This document shows, one piece after another, positions 1 to 4,565 of a DNA stretch of 9,114 nucleotides. A program made the position numbers and the translations under genes. The DNA comes from an uncultured Candidatus Saccharibacteria bacterium. Its GTDB lineage: Bacteria; Patescibacteriota; Saccharimonadia; Saccharimonadales; Saccharimonadaceae. Below the pieces are notes generated by a model. The model worked only from the letters and a program-made list of their open reading frames with translations, made no database searches and was not told the DNA's origin. Position 1 is the first letter of the stretch, and each line of letters opens with the position of its first letter. The stretch lies in the NCBI GenBank assembly GCA_947427985.1, contig CANEKB010000040.1, positions 1 through 9,114 of the forward strand, read 5' to 3'.

Positions 1-39
1 TCCTCTCTTCCTGTGACATGTTCGGCGATTCGGCCTTAA

Positions 40-276
40 CTAATTTGCCAACATGAGGCACCGGACGGAAAAGCCGAAGCCGCGCCAGTCACCGCGGGAC
101 GGGACGACATCCGCCGGATTAAAGTGGAAGTTGCGGACGCCGGTAGCAGAAGTGACAAAAATGTCCGGGTGTTAGCCCGAACTGCGGAGGATGATAAGAC
201 TGGTGGCACCAAAGATCTAGCTCACCATGCTAGCCCAAGGAGTGACGTGCCCGGCGCGTAGGAAGTGCAATCGGTC
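40..276 (-). pseudogene. Decayed 3' end of a FISUMP-like surface/secreted protein gene (tail C)
   Basis: Reading the minus strand in one frame gives FLRAGHVTP near the start and GFSVRCLMLAN before a TAG stop at 40-42. The GFSVRCL ending is typical of FISUMP (Fibrobacter succinogenes major paralogous, TIGR02145/PF09603) domains, which resemble C-type-lectin/FGE folds. The FLRAG-to-SVRCL spacing (about 70 codons) is close to that of the two tails at 1693-1890 and 1966-2220, where the anchor reads FVRSG. The frame is broken by TAA (172-174) and TAG (217-219), and another TAG lies at 277-279, so it is not translatable as one protein. No upstream domain or start codon is recognisable. Homology is recognised by eye from motifs, not from an alignment search. 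The stretch is more GC-rich than its surroundings. Confidence 0.5.
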
Positions 277-333
277 CTACGACGGACCGACTAGACCGAC
301 TTGCTGCCGCAAGCCTCCGCATTCGCAGCGCCT

Positions 334-361
334 AAAAAGCTAAAACAAGTTTTAGCTTTTT
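334..361. repeat. Perfect 13-bp inverted repeat (hairpin), A/T at both ends
   Basis: Arms 334-346 (AAAAAGCTAAAAC) and 349-361 (GTTTTAGCTTTTT) are exact reverse complements with two bases between. The run of T at the end of either strand gives it the look of a weak bidirectional terminator, though the T run is part of the stem. It lies about 70 bases upstream (minus strand) of the FLRAG codons of the decayed tail at 40-276, a position comparable to the hairpin at 1938-1967 for the other two tails. Confidence 0.55.
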
Positions 362-384
362 GGCTACAGCCGCTCATGCGTGCC

Positions 385-411
385 GAACTATTCGCCTTCG
401 GCTCATAGTTC
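385..411. repeat. Hairpin, 7-bp outer stem with a 3-bp GCC/GGC inner stem
   Basis: GAACTAT (385-391) pairs with ATAGTTC (405-411); inside, GCC-TTC-GGC (394-402) forms a second short stem across a 2x2 internal loop. It lies downstream of the tRNA-Leu terminator on the minus strand. No function can be assigned. Together with the hairpin at 334-361 it is the only structure in the gene-less stretch between the tRNA and the decayed tail. Confidence 0.4.
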
Positions 412-435
412 TCGTCTAGCTGTTACATCTTAATC

Positions 436-474
436 ATATAAAACAATCTCACCTTACGGTGAGCTTATTTTATA
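436..474 (-). terminator. Probable intrinsic terminator of tRNA-Leu
   Basis: On the minus strand CTCACC-GTAA-GGTGAG (463 down to 448) makes a 6-bp stem closed by a GNRA-type tetraloop, followed by the U-rich run ATTGTTTTAT. Outer bases ATATAAAA (436-443) and TTTTATAT (468-475) can also pair. It starts right at the CCA end of the tRNA, as expected for a terminator removed during 3' processing. Confidence 0.6.
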
Positions 475-559
475 TGGTGCCCGCGACTAGACTCGAACTA
501 GCAAGCCTTTCGGCACATGCTCCTAAGGCATGCGTGTCTACCAATTTCACCACACGGGC
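475..559 (-). tRNA. tRNA-Leu, anticodon UAG
   Basis: The 85-nt minus-strand sequence folds as a class II tRNA. The acceptor stem is GCCCGTG with CGCGGGC (one G-U pair). The D arm starts GGTGAAATTGGTAGAC, and the anticodon stem is CATGC/GCATG around the loop CTTAGGA, giving anticodon UAG after U33. A long variable arm (TGCCGAAAGGC) is typical of tRNA-Leu, and the T arm contains GTTCGAGTC. The discriminator is A73 and the CCA end is encoded in the gene (475-477). UAG reads CUN leucine codons. It is flanked by a terminator downstream and two candidate promoters upstream. Confidence 0.95.
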
Positions 560-568
560 TTCTTTAGT

Positions 569-597
569 ATTATAACACGAATTTATGAGTCTGTGGA
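569..597 (-). promoter_or_regulatory. Proximal promoter of tRNA-Leu
   Basis: The minus strand carries TGTTATAAT, a perfect -10 hexamer (569-574) with an extended -10 TG, and a weak -35 TCCACA (592-597) 17 bases away. The predicted start site is around 562, only a few bases before the mature 5' end of the tRNA. Confidence 0.5.
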
Positions 598-629
598 AGA
601 TTAGCGCCCTGAAAACATCTTATCTTACC

Positions 630-658
630 ATTGTAGCACAGATTTTATATTTTGTCAA
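630..658 (-). promoter_or_regulatory. Distal sigma-70-type promoter reading toward tRNA-Leu
   Basis: On the minus strand: perfect TTGACA (653-658), a 17-base spacer, then TACAAT (630-635) preceded by an extended -10 TGC. Predicted start near 623, giving a leader of about 63 nt before the tRNA. Most of the spacer and the bases after the -10 are shared with the promoter of the YhhQ gene at 4419-4447. Confidence 0.65.
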
Positions 659-678
659 TACTATTAGCATAAAAAGTA

Positions 679-706
679 TGATTAATGGGGAATTTCGTGG
701 TAAAAT
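679..706 (+). promoter_or_regulatory. Possible promoter of the alpha/beta hydrolase gene
   Basis: TGGTAAAAT is an extended -10 ending at 706 (hexamer 701-706). The matching -35 region (TGATTA, 679-684, 16-base spacer) is poor. A second candidate -10, TAGAAT, lies at 712-717. Either would give a short leader containing the ribosome binding site GGGGA (731-735 region). Weak evidence. Confidence 0.35.
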
Positions 707-740
707 GAGGGTAGAATAAGAGGGAATTTGGGGAAACTTT

Positions 741-1658
741 ATGAAAAGTGAAGAAATTGTAATAAAAAGTCAGCATGATGATCTTGAGCTCGGAGTAAAT
801 TTGAGGATTCCGGAAAATCCGGTAGGGATCGTGCAGCTTGTGCATGGGATGGCGGAACATAAGGAACGGTATATTCCGTTTATGAAGTATCTGGCGGAGC
901 AGGGTTATGTCGTGATTGTTCATGATCATCGAGGGCACGGAGCAAGTGTGCGCTCGGAGGAGGATTATGGATATTTTGGCGAGAACGGGATTCAGGGGCT
1001 AATTGATGATGCTCATCAGGTCACACAGTATGTTCGGGAACGATTTCCGGATTTGCCACTAATGCTTTTTGGACATAGTATGGGGTCGCTCGTGGTGAGA
1101 TGCTATATGCAACAATACGATTTGAGCGTAGACGGTTTGGTAGTTTGTGGTTCGCCGAGTAAACGCTTTGGGGCGGGGTTGGGAGTTGGAGTAGTGAAAT
1201 TCCTGAAGCTATTTAAGGGCGATCGGCACCGAAGCAAGTTTGTCAACAATATGGCTTTTGGCGGATACAATAAAAAGTTCAAGGATGTTGTAAGCCCGAA
1301 TTCGTGGATCGTGAGTGATCCAGCGGTGGTTGAGGCATATGATGCGGATCCACGAGACGGATTTGTCTTTACGCTAAATGGTTTTGAAGTACTATTTAGT
1401 TTAATAAAGCGAGCGTACAGCACGAAAGGATGGGGAATGCAAAATCCGCAGGCGCCGATTTTGTTTATCGCGGGCGAAGAAGATCCGTGCATCATCGATC
1501 CGAAGCACTTTGCAAAAGCGGTTGATTTTATGCGTGAGCGGGGATATCAGGATGTAAAAAGTAAACTTTATCCAGGGATGCGGCATGAAATTTTGAACGA
1601 AGTGGGGAAAGAAGCGGTGTGGAGAGACGTGAATGATTGGATAAGGAAAAGCAGGTAA
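741..1658 (+). CDS. Alpha/beta hydrolase, monoacylglycerol lipase / serine aminopeptidase S33-like
   Basis: A 305-residue single-domain protein of the alpha/beta-hydrolase fold (Hydrolase_4, PF12146 type). An LVHGMAEH segment (residues 33-40) supplies the HG oxyanion-hole motif. HDHRGHGAS (61-69) is typical of lysophospholipase/monoacylglycerol lipases. GHSMG (111-115) is the nucleophile elbow with Ser113; Asp248 in GEEDP and His282 in GMRHE complete a canonical Ser-Asp-His triad. No signal peptide or membrane segment is visible, so it is probably cytosolic. Length is normal for the family. The start at 741 fits a GGGGA Shine-Dalgarno six bases upstream. The likely role is hydrolysis of acylglycerols, lysophospholipids or other carboxyl esters, possibly in processing lipids scavenged from a host; the substrate is not determined by sequence. 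It appears monocistronic, and the inverted-duplication element begins 10 bases after its stop codon. Confidence 0.85.
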   Translation: MKSEEIVIKSQHDDLELGVNLRIPENPVGIVQLVHGMAEHKERYIPFMKYLAEQGYVVIVHDHRGHGASVRSEEDYGYFGENGIQGLIDDAHQVTQYVRERFPDLPLMLFGHSMGSLVVRCYMQQYDLSVDGLVVCGSPSKRFGAGLGVGVVKFLKLFKGDRHRSKFVNNMAFGGYNKKFKDVVSPNSWIVSDPAVVEAYDADPRDGFVFTLNGFEVLFSLIKRAYSTKGWGMQNPQAPILFIAGEEDPCIIDPKHFAKAVDFMRERGYQDVKSKLYPGMRHEILNEVGKEAVWRDVNDWIRKSR

Positions 1659-1668
1659 TGCCATGTTG

Positions 1669-1716
1669 TTCTTCATCCTCCCTATGATTACTCTATATGG
1701 CTAGACAACGGAGGGA
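1669..1716. repeat. Left arm of the 47/48-bp inverted repeat
   Basis: Exact reverse complement of 2197-2243 apart from one extra A at about 1684. On the minus strand it contains the final codons SLRCLAI, the TAG stop and roughly 24 further bases. Conservation therefore extends beyond the stop codon into untranslated DNA. Short ends CTCCCT and AGGGAG within the arm can pair with each other. Confidence 0.85.
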
Positions 1717-1890
1717 GAGAGCATGATATTGCTCATGGCCGGCGAAGGGAATTATGGTGTTATCAAAATTCAGATAATAAGCTGCATTAGCCCAACCAAA
1801 AGTGCTTGACCATGCCAAACCTCGTCCGCCAAGACTCAAGATCAGTGAATGACGCGGTACTACATACCCGCTGCGGACGAAATATGGTTT
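1693..1890 (-). pseudogene. 5'-truncated FISUMP-like C-terminal tail (tail A)
   Basis: Open on the minus strand from just after a TAA (1891-1893) to a TAG (1693-1695): 65 codons with no ATG start. It reads FVRSGYVVP, then WSSTFGWANAAYYLNFDN, then ALSLRCLAI and stop. The WSST...AYYLNF...SLRCL pattern is characteristic of FISUMP domains, which are common in CPR surface and secreted proteins and resemble the C-type-lectin/FGE fold. Only the last third of such a domain is present, with no signal peptide, anchor or N-terminal part, so it cannot make the usual protein. It faces left, towards the hydrolase gene. Homology is judged by motif, not by a search. Confidence 0.65.
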
Positions 1891-1937
1891 TTAATCATGC
1901 TTGCGATCGATAAAGACCGTAAAGTCTCCAAGATAAA

Positions 1938-1967
1938 AATTACTTTCGACCTCGGTCGAAAGTAATT
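1938..1967. repeat. Perfect 13-bp hairpin at the centre of the inverted duplication
   Basis: AATTACTTTCGAC (1938-1950) and GTCGAAAGTAATT (1955-1967) are exact reverse complements around a CTCG loop. On the minus strand the stem is followed by more T residues (ATTTTTATC), so it could end transcripts arriving from tgt. Its midpoint, about 1952.5, is within a few bases of the midpoint of the outer arms (1956) and of the inner 15-base blocks (1955). Confidence 0.75.
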
Positions 1968-2220
1968 ACTCAATCCATGCTTCCATCTTAACGCTTTAAT
2001 TCTAGAATGTCAAGCTTCCGCCCTACCTTTCGTCCGCAGCGGAGTAGCAGAAGTTCCAAATCAAAATCATGCTGGCGAGCGCGGTTATACTTTAGCCGCT
2101 ACTGCTGGAGCGACTTATGCGCGTAAATATTATCTAGGAATTTATGCTGATAATGCAGGAACCTCTATGAGCTCGGGAACACGCAATGGCTATTATTCCC
2201 TCCGTTGTCTAGCCATATAG
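1966..2220 (+). pseudogene. 5'-truncated FISUMP-like C-terminal tail (tail B)
   Basis: Open on the plus strand from after a TAA (1963-1965) to TAG (2218-2220): 84 codons, with the only ATG 19 codons before the stop. It contains LPFVRSG, then RGYTLAATAGATYARKYYLG, then GYYSLRCLAI and stop. From FVRSG to the stop it is 63 residues, against 62 in tail A. The two ends are identical, but the middle shares few residues, including the WSST block that tail A has and B lacks. No start, ribosome binding site or upstream domain is visible. It ends 28 bases before the tgt stop codon on the opposite strand. Confidence 0.65.
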
Positions 2221-2243
2221 AGTAATCAAGGGAGGATGAAGAA
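2197..2243. repeat. Right arm of the 47/48-bp inverted repeat
   Basis: Reverse complement of 1669-1716 with a single one-base gap. It holds the last codons SLRCLAI and TAG of tail B plus 23 bases beyond the stop. The arm ends 5 bases before the tgt stop codon (2249-2251). The hexamer AGGTAA occurs just outside this arm (2243-2248) and also at 1653-1658 near the left arm; this could be chance. Confidence 0.85.
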
Positions 2244-2248
2244 GGTAA

Positions 2249-3508
2249 CTAATTATGATAATAGCGTCGCAAAAAGCCGTGCTTATATTGCTCAAATTCA
2301 TCGTGGAGAAGGGAATCACGGATTTCTTCGGTGAGGCGGACGATAAAACGAAGATTATGTGCAGAGGCAAGACGATAATACTGGGCCTTTTTGGCAGGGT
2401 CGCCAGAGCGCCAAAGCGCACGGAGACTACCTAGGGTCCAGCCAGCACGACAGGTTGCGCAGTCGCAACCTGCATCTAGGGTCGCCCCAGAGTCGCGGAA
2501 TTGACGGAGGTTGAGATTGCCATCTTTAGTATAAATTTTGCCGTGCCGAGCTTCGCGCATGGGCGCGACGCAGTCGAAAGTATCGGCGCCCATTTCGGTA
2601 CCAATAAAGATATCGTCTGGGTGCGAAAGACCGAGGAGATGACGCGGCTTTTCAGCGGGGAGCTCTTCGTTGCACCAGCGGAGGATTTCGCCTAGGTCTT
2701 CCTTAAGAAAAGCACCACCTAGACCGAAGCCGTCAAACTCAATACCATCGACCTGCATTTTAGCAAGGTTTTGAGCAGTGCGACGACGGAGATCTTCCCA
2801 GCGACCGCCTTGGAGTACGGCATAGAGATTTTGGCGGTAGCCAAGAACGTCGCGGTGCTTGAGGTGCTCGCGGAGACTGCGTTCGGCCCAACGCTCGGTA
2901 CGTTCCATAGCCTCGATATTATATTCGTAGGTATCAGCAAGCGAGGTGAGTTCGTCGAAAGCCATATGAATATCAGCGCCGATGCGGCATTGGATTTGCA
3001 TAGATTCTTCCGGTCCAATAAAATCGGGTTGACCATCGAAGGGATCTTGGAAACTGACGCCTTTTTCGGAAACATGGGCGAGGCGCTCTTTGTGGGCGGT
3101 GTTAGAAACATGGCGTTCTTTTTCCATTGAAACAACTTTGCCAAGACCAGAGCCAAGAGACATGACTTGGAAACCGCCAGAATCGGTAATAGTAGGGCCG
3201 AGCCAAGGGGAATTATCAAGGCCGTCTTGGCGGTCGGGTTGCCATTCGGCTAGCCCGCCGGCTGCGGCAATAGTAGGAGATTCGCGACGAAGGTGATAAC
3301 CGTTTGAAAGCATAGCTTGGGCATCAAGTTCGTGAAGGTCGTCGGCGGAGAGGAAACGGACGTAGCCATGGGTGCCAACCGTCATGAAGGCAGGCGTTTT
3401 AATCTCGCCATGAGCGGTCTTAATAATACCGGCGCGACCAAGACCGTTAGGCAAAGTTTTTTCGATCTCGAAATGAAGTCCAGATAGCGGGGAAGGGTTG
3501 TTGTTCAT
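2249..3508 (-). CDS. tgt: Queuine/preQ1 tRNA-ribosyltransferase (tRNA-guanine transglycosylase)
   Basis: This 419-residue protein exchanges guanine-34 of GUN-anticodon tRNAs for a queuosine precursor, in the cytosol. DSGGFQ supplies the base-binding Asp109 and DELT supplies Asp185. LQGG contributes Gln233, and GGAFLKE contributes Gly265 and Glu270. FDCVAP contains the nucleophile Asp312. CDCATC with SAHNLRF gives the zinc ligands Cys348, Cys350, Cys353 and His384. It is longer than E. coli Tgt (about 375 residues), partly through an insertion near residues 123-146. Several pocket residues differ from the bacterial norm: DECT is DELT here, GGLAVGE is GGAFLKE, PTRNARNG is PMREARHG, and NTYHL is SNGYHL. 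The promoter -10 ends six bases before the ATG, so the mRNA is probably leaderless. The transporter gene lies just upstream with its own terminator between. Confidence 0.93.
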   Translation of the reverse strand: MNNNPSPLSGLHFEIEKTLPNGLGRAGIIKTAHGEIKTPAFMTVGTHGYVRFLSADDLHELDAQAMLSNGYHLRRESPTIAAAGGLAEWQPDRQDGLDNSPWLGPTITDSGGFQVMSLGSGLGKVVSMEKERHVSNTAHKERLAHVSEKGVSFQDPFDGQPDFIGPEESMQIQCRIGADIHMAFDELTSLADTYEYNIEAMERTERWAERSLREHLKHRDVLGYRQNLYAVLQGGRWEDLRRRTAQNLAKMQVDGIEFDGFGLGGAFLKEDLGEILRWCNEELPAEKPRHLLGLSHPDDIFIGTEMGADTFDCVAPMREARHGKIYTKDGNLNLRQFRDSGATLDAGCDCATCRAGWTLGSLRALWRSGDPAKKAQYYRLASAHNLRFIVRLTEEIRDSLLHDEFEQYKHGFLRRYYHN

Positions 3509-3514
3509 TTTTAT

Positions 3515-3543
3515 ATTATAATATAGAGATTAGATAAAAGCAA
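3515..3543 (-). promoter_or_regulatory. Promoter of tgt, implying a leaderless mRNA
   Basis: On the minus strand: TTGCTT (3538-3543), a 17-base spacer, then perfect TATAAT (3515-3520). Only ATAAAA separates the -10 from the ATG at 3508, so the expected start site is at or within a base or two of the A of ATG. No Shine-Dalgarno sequence is present. Confidence 0.7.
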
Positions 3544-3579
3544 TAGGCTGGCCGGCGTGCTAGGCTGGCCGGCGTGCTA
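3544..3579. repeat. Tandem 17-bp repeat (2.1 copies) next to the tgt -35 box
   Basis: The unit TAGGCTGGCCGGCGTGC occurs at 3544-3560 and 3561-3577, exactly repeated, plus TA of a third copy. It is far more GC-rich than its surroundings and contains the palindrome GCCGGC. It lies between the yhhQ terminator and the tgt -35 element, a place where an operator or a slipped-strand duplication could sit. Function unknown. Confidence 0.8.
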
Positions 3580-3580
3580 C

Positions 3581-3610
3581 AAAAAATGGGCCTCCGGAAT
3601 ACGGAGGCCT
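3581..3610 (-). terminator. Intrinsic terminator after the YhhQ-family gene
   Basis: On the minus strand AGGCCTCCG (3610-3602), a TATTC loop, and CGGAGGCCC (3596-3588) form a GC-rich stem of at least eight pairs followed by ATTTTTTG. It lies about 20 bases after the yhhQ stop codon and separates that unit from the tgt promoter. Confidence 0.88.
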
Positions 3611-3629
3611 GTGGGGTGGAGAGAAAGGA

Positions 3630-4340
3630 TCAGATGCGTTCGCCGTGGCGAAATTTGAGCCAATGCGCCATTGCTTCGACCAGAGGGCTAGTCAAGGTAA
3701 CTAGTAAGACGATTTCGACAGCGATGCTGGTAATGTAGGCGAAGACGGCTTGGGAAAGGAATTCGCGGAATGATAATATTCCCAAGAAAGCGATCGGCTC
3801 GAAGAATAGGATGTCTGGTATATGGGCGAGTGCGGAGGAGAGCAAAGCGCGGAGACGAAATTGGTGGCCGGATTTAGACTGCTCATCATTCGTTTGAAGA
3901 AAACGAATGCGTTCAAAAATGTAGTTGTTGAGCATTTGGCTAGCTAGGAATCCGACGATGCTGGCGATAAAGATTCGGCCGGTGTTGTCTGCAATAGTGT
4001 TGAATACGCTATTATCGGCGTTAGCGTAGTCTGGTAAGAGACGGACAATAAACATAACTACGCAGGTTAAGGCGCCGATAGTGCTGCTGCTCCAACTGAC
4101 GATATTCGCAGTGCGCCGACCATAAATTTCGACTAGGATATCGCCAAGGGCATAGGACAATGGGAAAAGAATCAGACCGCCGTCGACAGAAATACCGAAG
4201 AAGTTCCAGAGCTTGGAGGCGGTATAATTGGCGACGATAATCGTCATTGCCATAAGCGAGGTGATGATGATAAGGGCGGTCTGGGCGGCAGGAGTGGGGC
4301 AATACTTGAGCTCGTTTAAGGACTGATTGTGACTGTTCAA
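3630..4340 (-). CDS. yhhQ: Queuosine-precursor transporter, YhhQ/VUT family
   Basis: A 236-residue, strongly hydrophobic membrane protein of the VUT family (PF02592). Apparent membrane segments lie near residues 20-36, 50-70, 80-100, 120-138, 168-192 and 198-218. Family motifs include NYTASKLWNFFG (38-49), FPLSYALGDILVEIYG (59-74) and the late segment around Asp176 (HIPDILFFEPIAF). Known members import preQ0, preQ1 or, in some pathogens, queuine. Its neighbour tgt uses exactly such bases, which supports the call. The start is TTG at 4338-4340, preceded at seven bases by AAAGGAG; the first in-frame ATGs are deep in the first membrane helix. It has its own strong promoter and terminator. A preQ1 riboswitch in the roughly 70-nt leader was looked for but not recognised. 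The exact substrate cannot be read from sequence. Confidence 0.88.
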   Translation of the reverse strand: MNSHNQSLNELKYCPTPAAQTALIIITSLMAMTIIVANYTASKLWNFFGISVDGGLILFPLSYALGDILVEIYGRRTANIVSWSSSTIGALTCVVMFIVRLLPDYANADNSVFNTIADNTGRIFIASIVGFLASQMLNNYIFERIRFLQTNDEQSKSGHQFRLRALLSSALAHIPDILFFEPIAFLGILSFREFLSQAVFAYITSIAVEIVLLVTLTSPLVEAMAHWLKFRHGERI

Positions 4341-4418
4341 AGGGATGCTCCTTTCTGTTCCGAAAAGTTCTAGTGGGTTACTCAGTGGACCGTAATAATA
4401 AAAACAGTCCCTCCTACC

Positions 4419-4447
4419 ATTGTATCACAGATTACAATTTTTGTCAA
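4419..4447 (-). promoter_or_regulatory. Promoter of yhhQ
   Basis: On the minus strand: TTGACA (4442-4447), 17-base spacer, TACAAT (4419-4424) preceded by an extended -10 TGA. Predicted start near 4412, giving a leader of about 72 nt. The segment AATCTGTG followed by N and TACAATGGTA is shared with the promoter at 630-658. A hairpin GGACTG...CGGTCC can form just after the start site. Confidence 0.75.
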
Positions 4448-4461
4448 TGACTACGATACAA

Positions 4462-4471
4462 ATAGCGCTAT
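4462..4471. promoter_or_regulatory. Palindrome ATAGCGCTAT between divergent promoters (possible operator)
   Basis: A perfect 10-bp palindrome lies about 15 bases upstream of the yhhQ -35 and 58 bases upstream of the ABC operon -35. A regulator site is possible, but a 10-bp palindrome is short enough to occur by chance. The rest of 4448-4528 shows nothing recognisable. Confidence 0.2.
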
Positions 4472-4528
4472 CTGGCTGCCGTTAGCTTAAAACTACTATA
4501 AATATGGCACAAGAGTAAAGTGGCTCAG

Positions 4529-4557
4529 TTGACTATGGTAAAAAACTGGGGTAAAAT
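4529..4557 (+). promoter_or_regulatory. Promoter of the ABC exporter operon, implying a leaderless mRNA
   Basis: TTGACT (4529-4534), a 17-base spacer and TAAAAT (4552-4557) lead directly to the ATG at 4566 only eight bases later. The expected start site is 4563-4566, so the first gene would have almost no leader. No Shine-Dalgarno sequence stands at a usable distance (a GGGG run is 14-17 bases upstream, inside the promoter). Confidence 0.65.
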
Positions 4558-4565
4558 GAATAGAT

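Larger units (their letters stand above)
1669..2243. repeat. 575-bp imperfect inverted duplication carrying two outward-facing FISUMP-like gene tails
   Basis: The element is symmetric around about 1953-1956. Its outer arms (1669-1716 and 2197-2243) are reverse complements differing by one base insertion. An inner 15-base block (1868-1882 and 2028-2042) is exactly inverted, and a perfect 13-bp hairpin (1938-1967) sits at the centre. Between these blocks the two halves are only loosely similar at DNA level, although both encode recognisable FISUMP-like C-terminal regions. The element fills the gap between the hydrolase stop (1658) and the tgt stop (2249). No transposase or recombinase gene lies inside or next to it. 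It may be an inverted gene-tail duplication, a silent cassette pair, or a small non-autonomous mobile element. Confidence 0.7.

Noticed and set aside
1..19. Start of a minus-strand gene (ATG at 17-19) running off the left edge
   Set aside because: Only six codons are inside the window and no well-placed ribosome binding site is visible, so there is not enough to support a gene.
1..435. RNase P RNA, tmRNA, rRNA piece or group I/II intron in the GC-rich gene-less left end
   Set aside because: The region has several hairpins, but the GAGGAAAGUCC and ACAGAA elements of RNase P, the tmRNA ends, intron core motifs and rRNA signatures were not found. Minus-strand translation instead shows a decayed FISUMP-like tail.
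1669..2243. Diversity-generating retroelement or classic insertion sequence
   Set aside because: The tails look lectin-like, but there is no reverse transcriptase, template repeat or adenine-biased variation that I can see, and no transposase ORF lies within or beside the inverted repeats.
2501..3296. Plus-strand and alternate-frame ORFs across tgt (and similar ones across the ABC, hydrolase and Nudix genes)
   Set aside because: They lie entirely inside well-supported genes on other frames, have no domain resemblance and no ribosome binding sites, so they are shadows.
4341..4412. preQ1 riboswitch in the yhhQ leader
   Set aside because: Expected for this gene family, but the preQ1-I pattern (short GC stem, then an A-rich tail pairing before the ribosome binding site) is not recognisable. 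A covariance-model search for preQ1-I, -II and -III would settle it.
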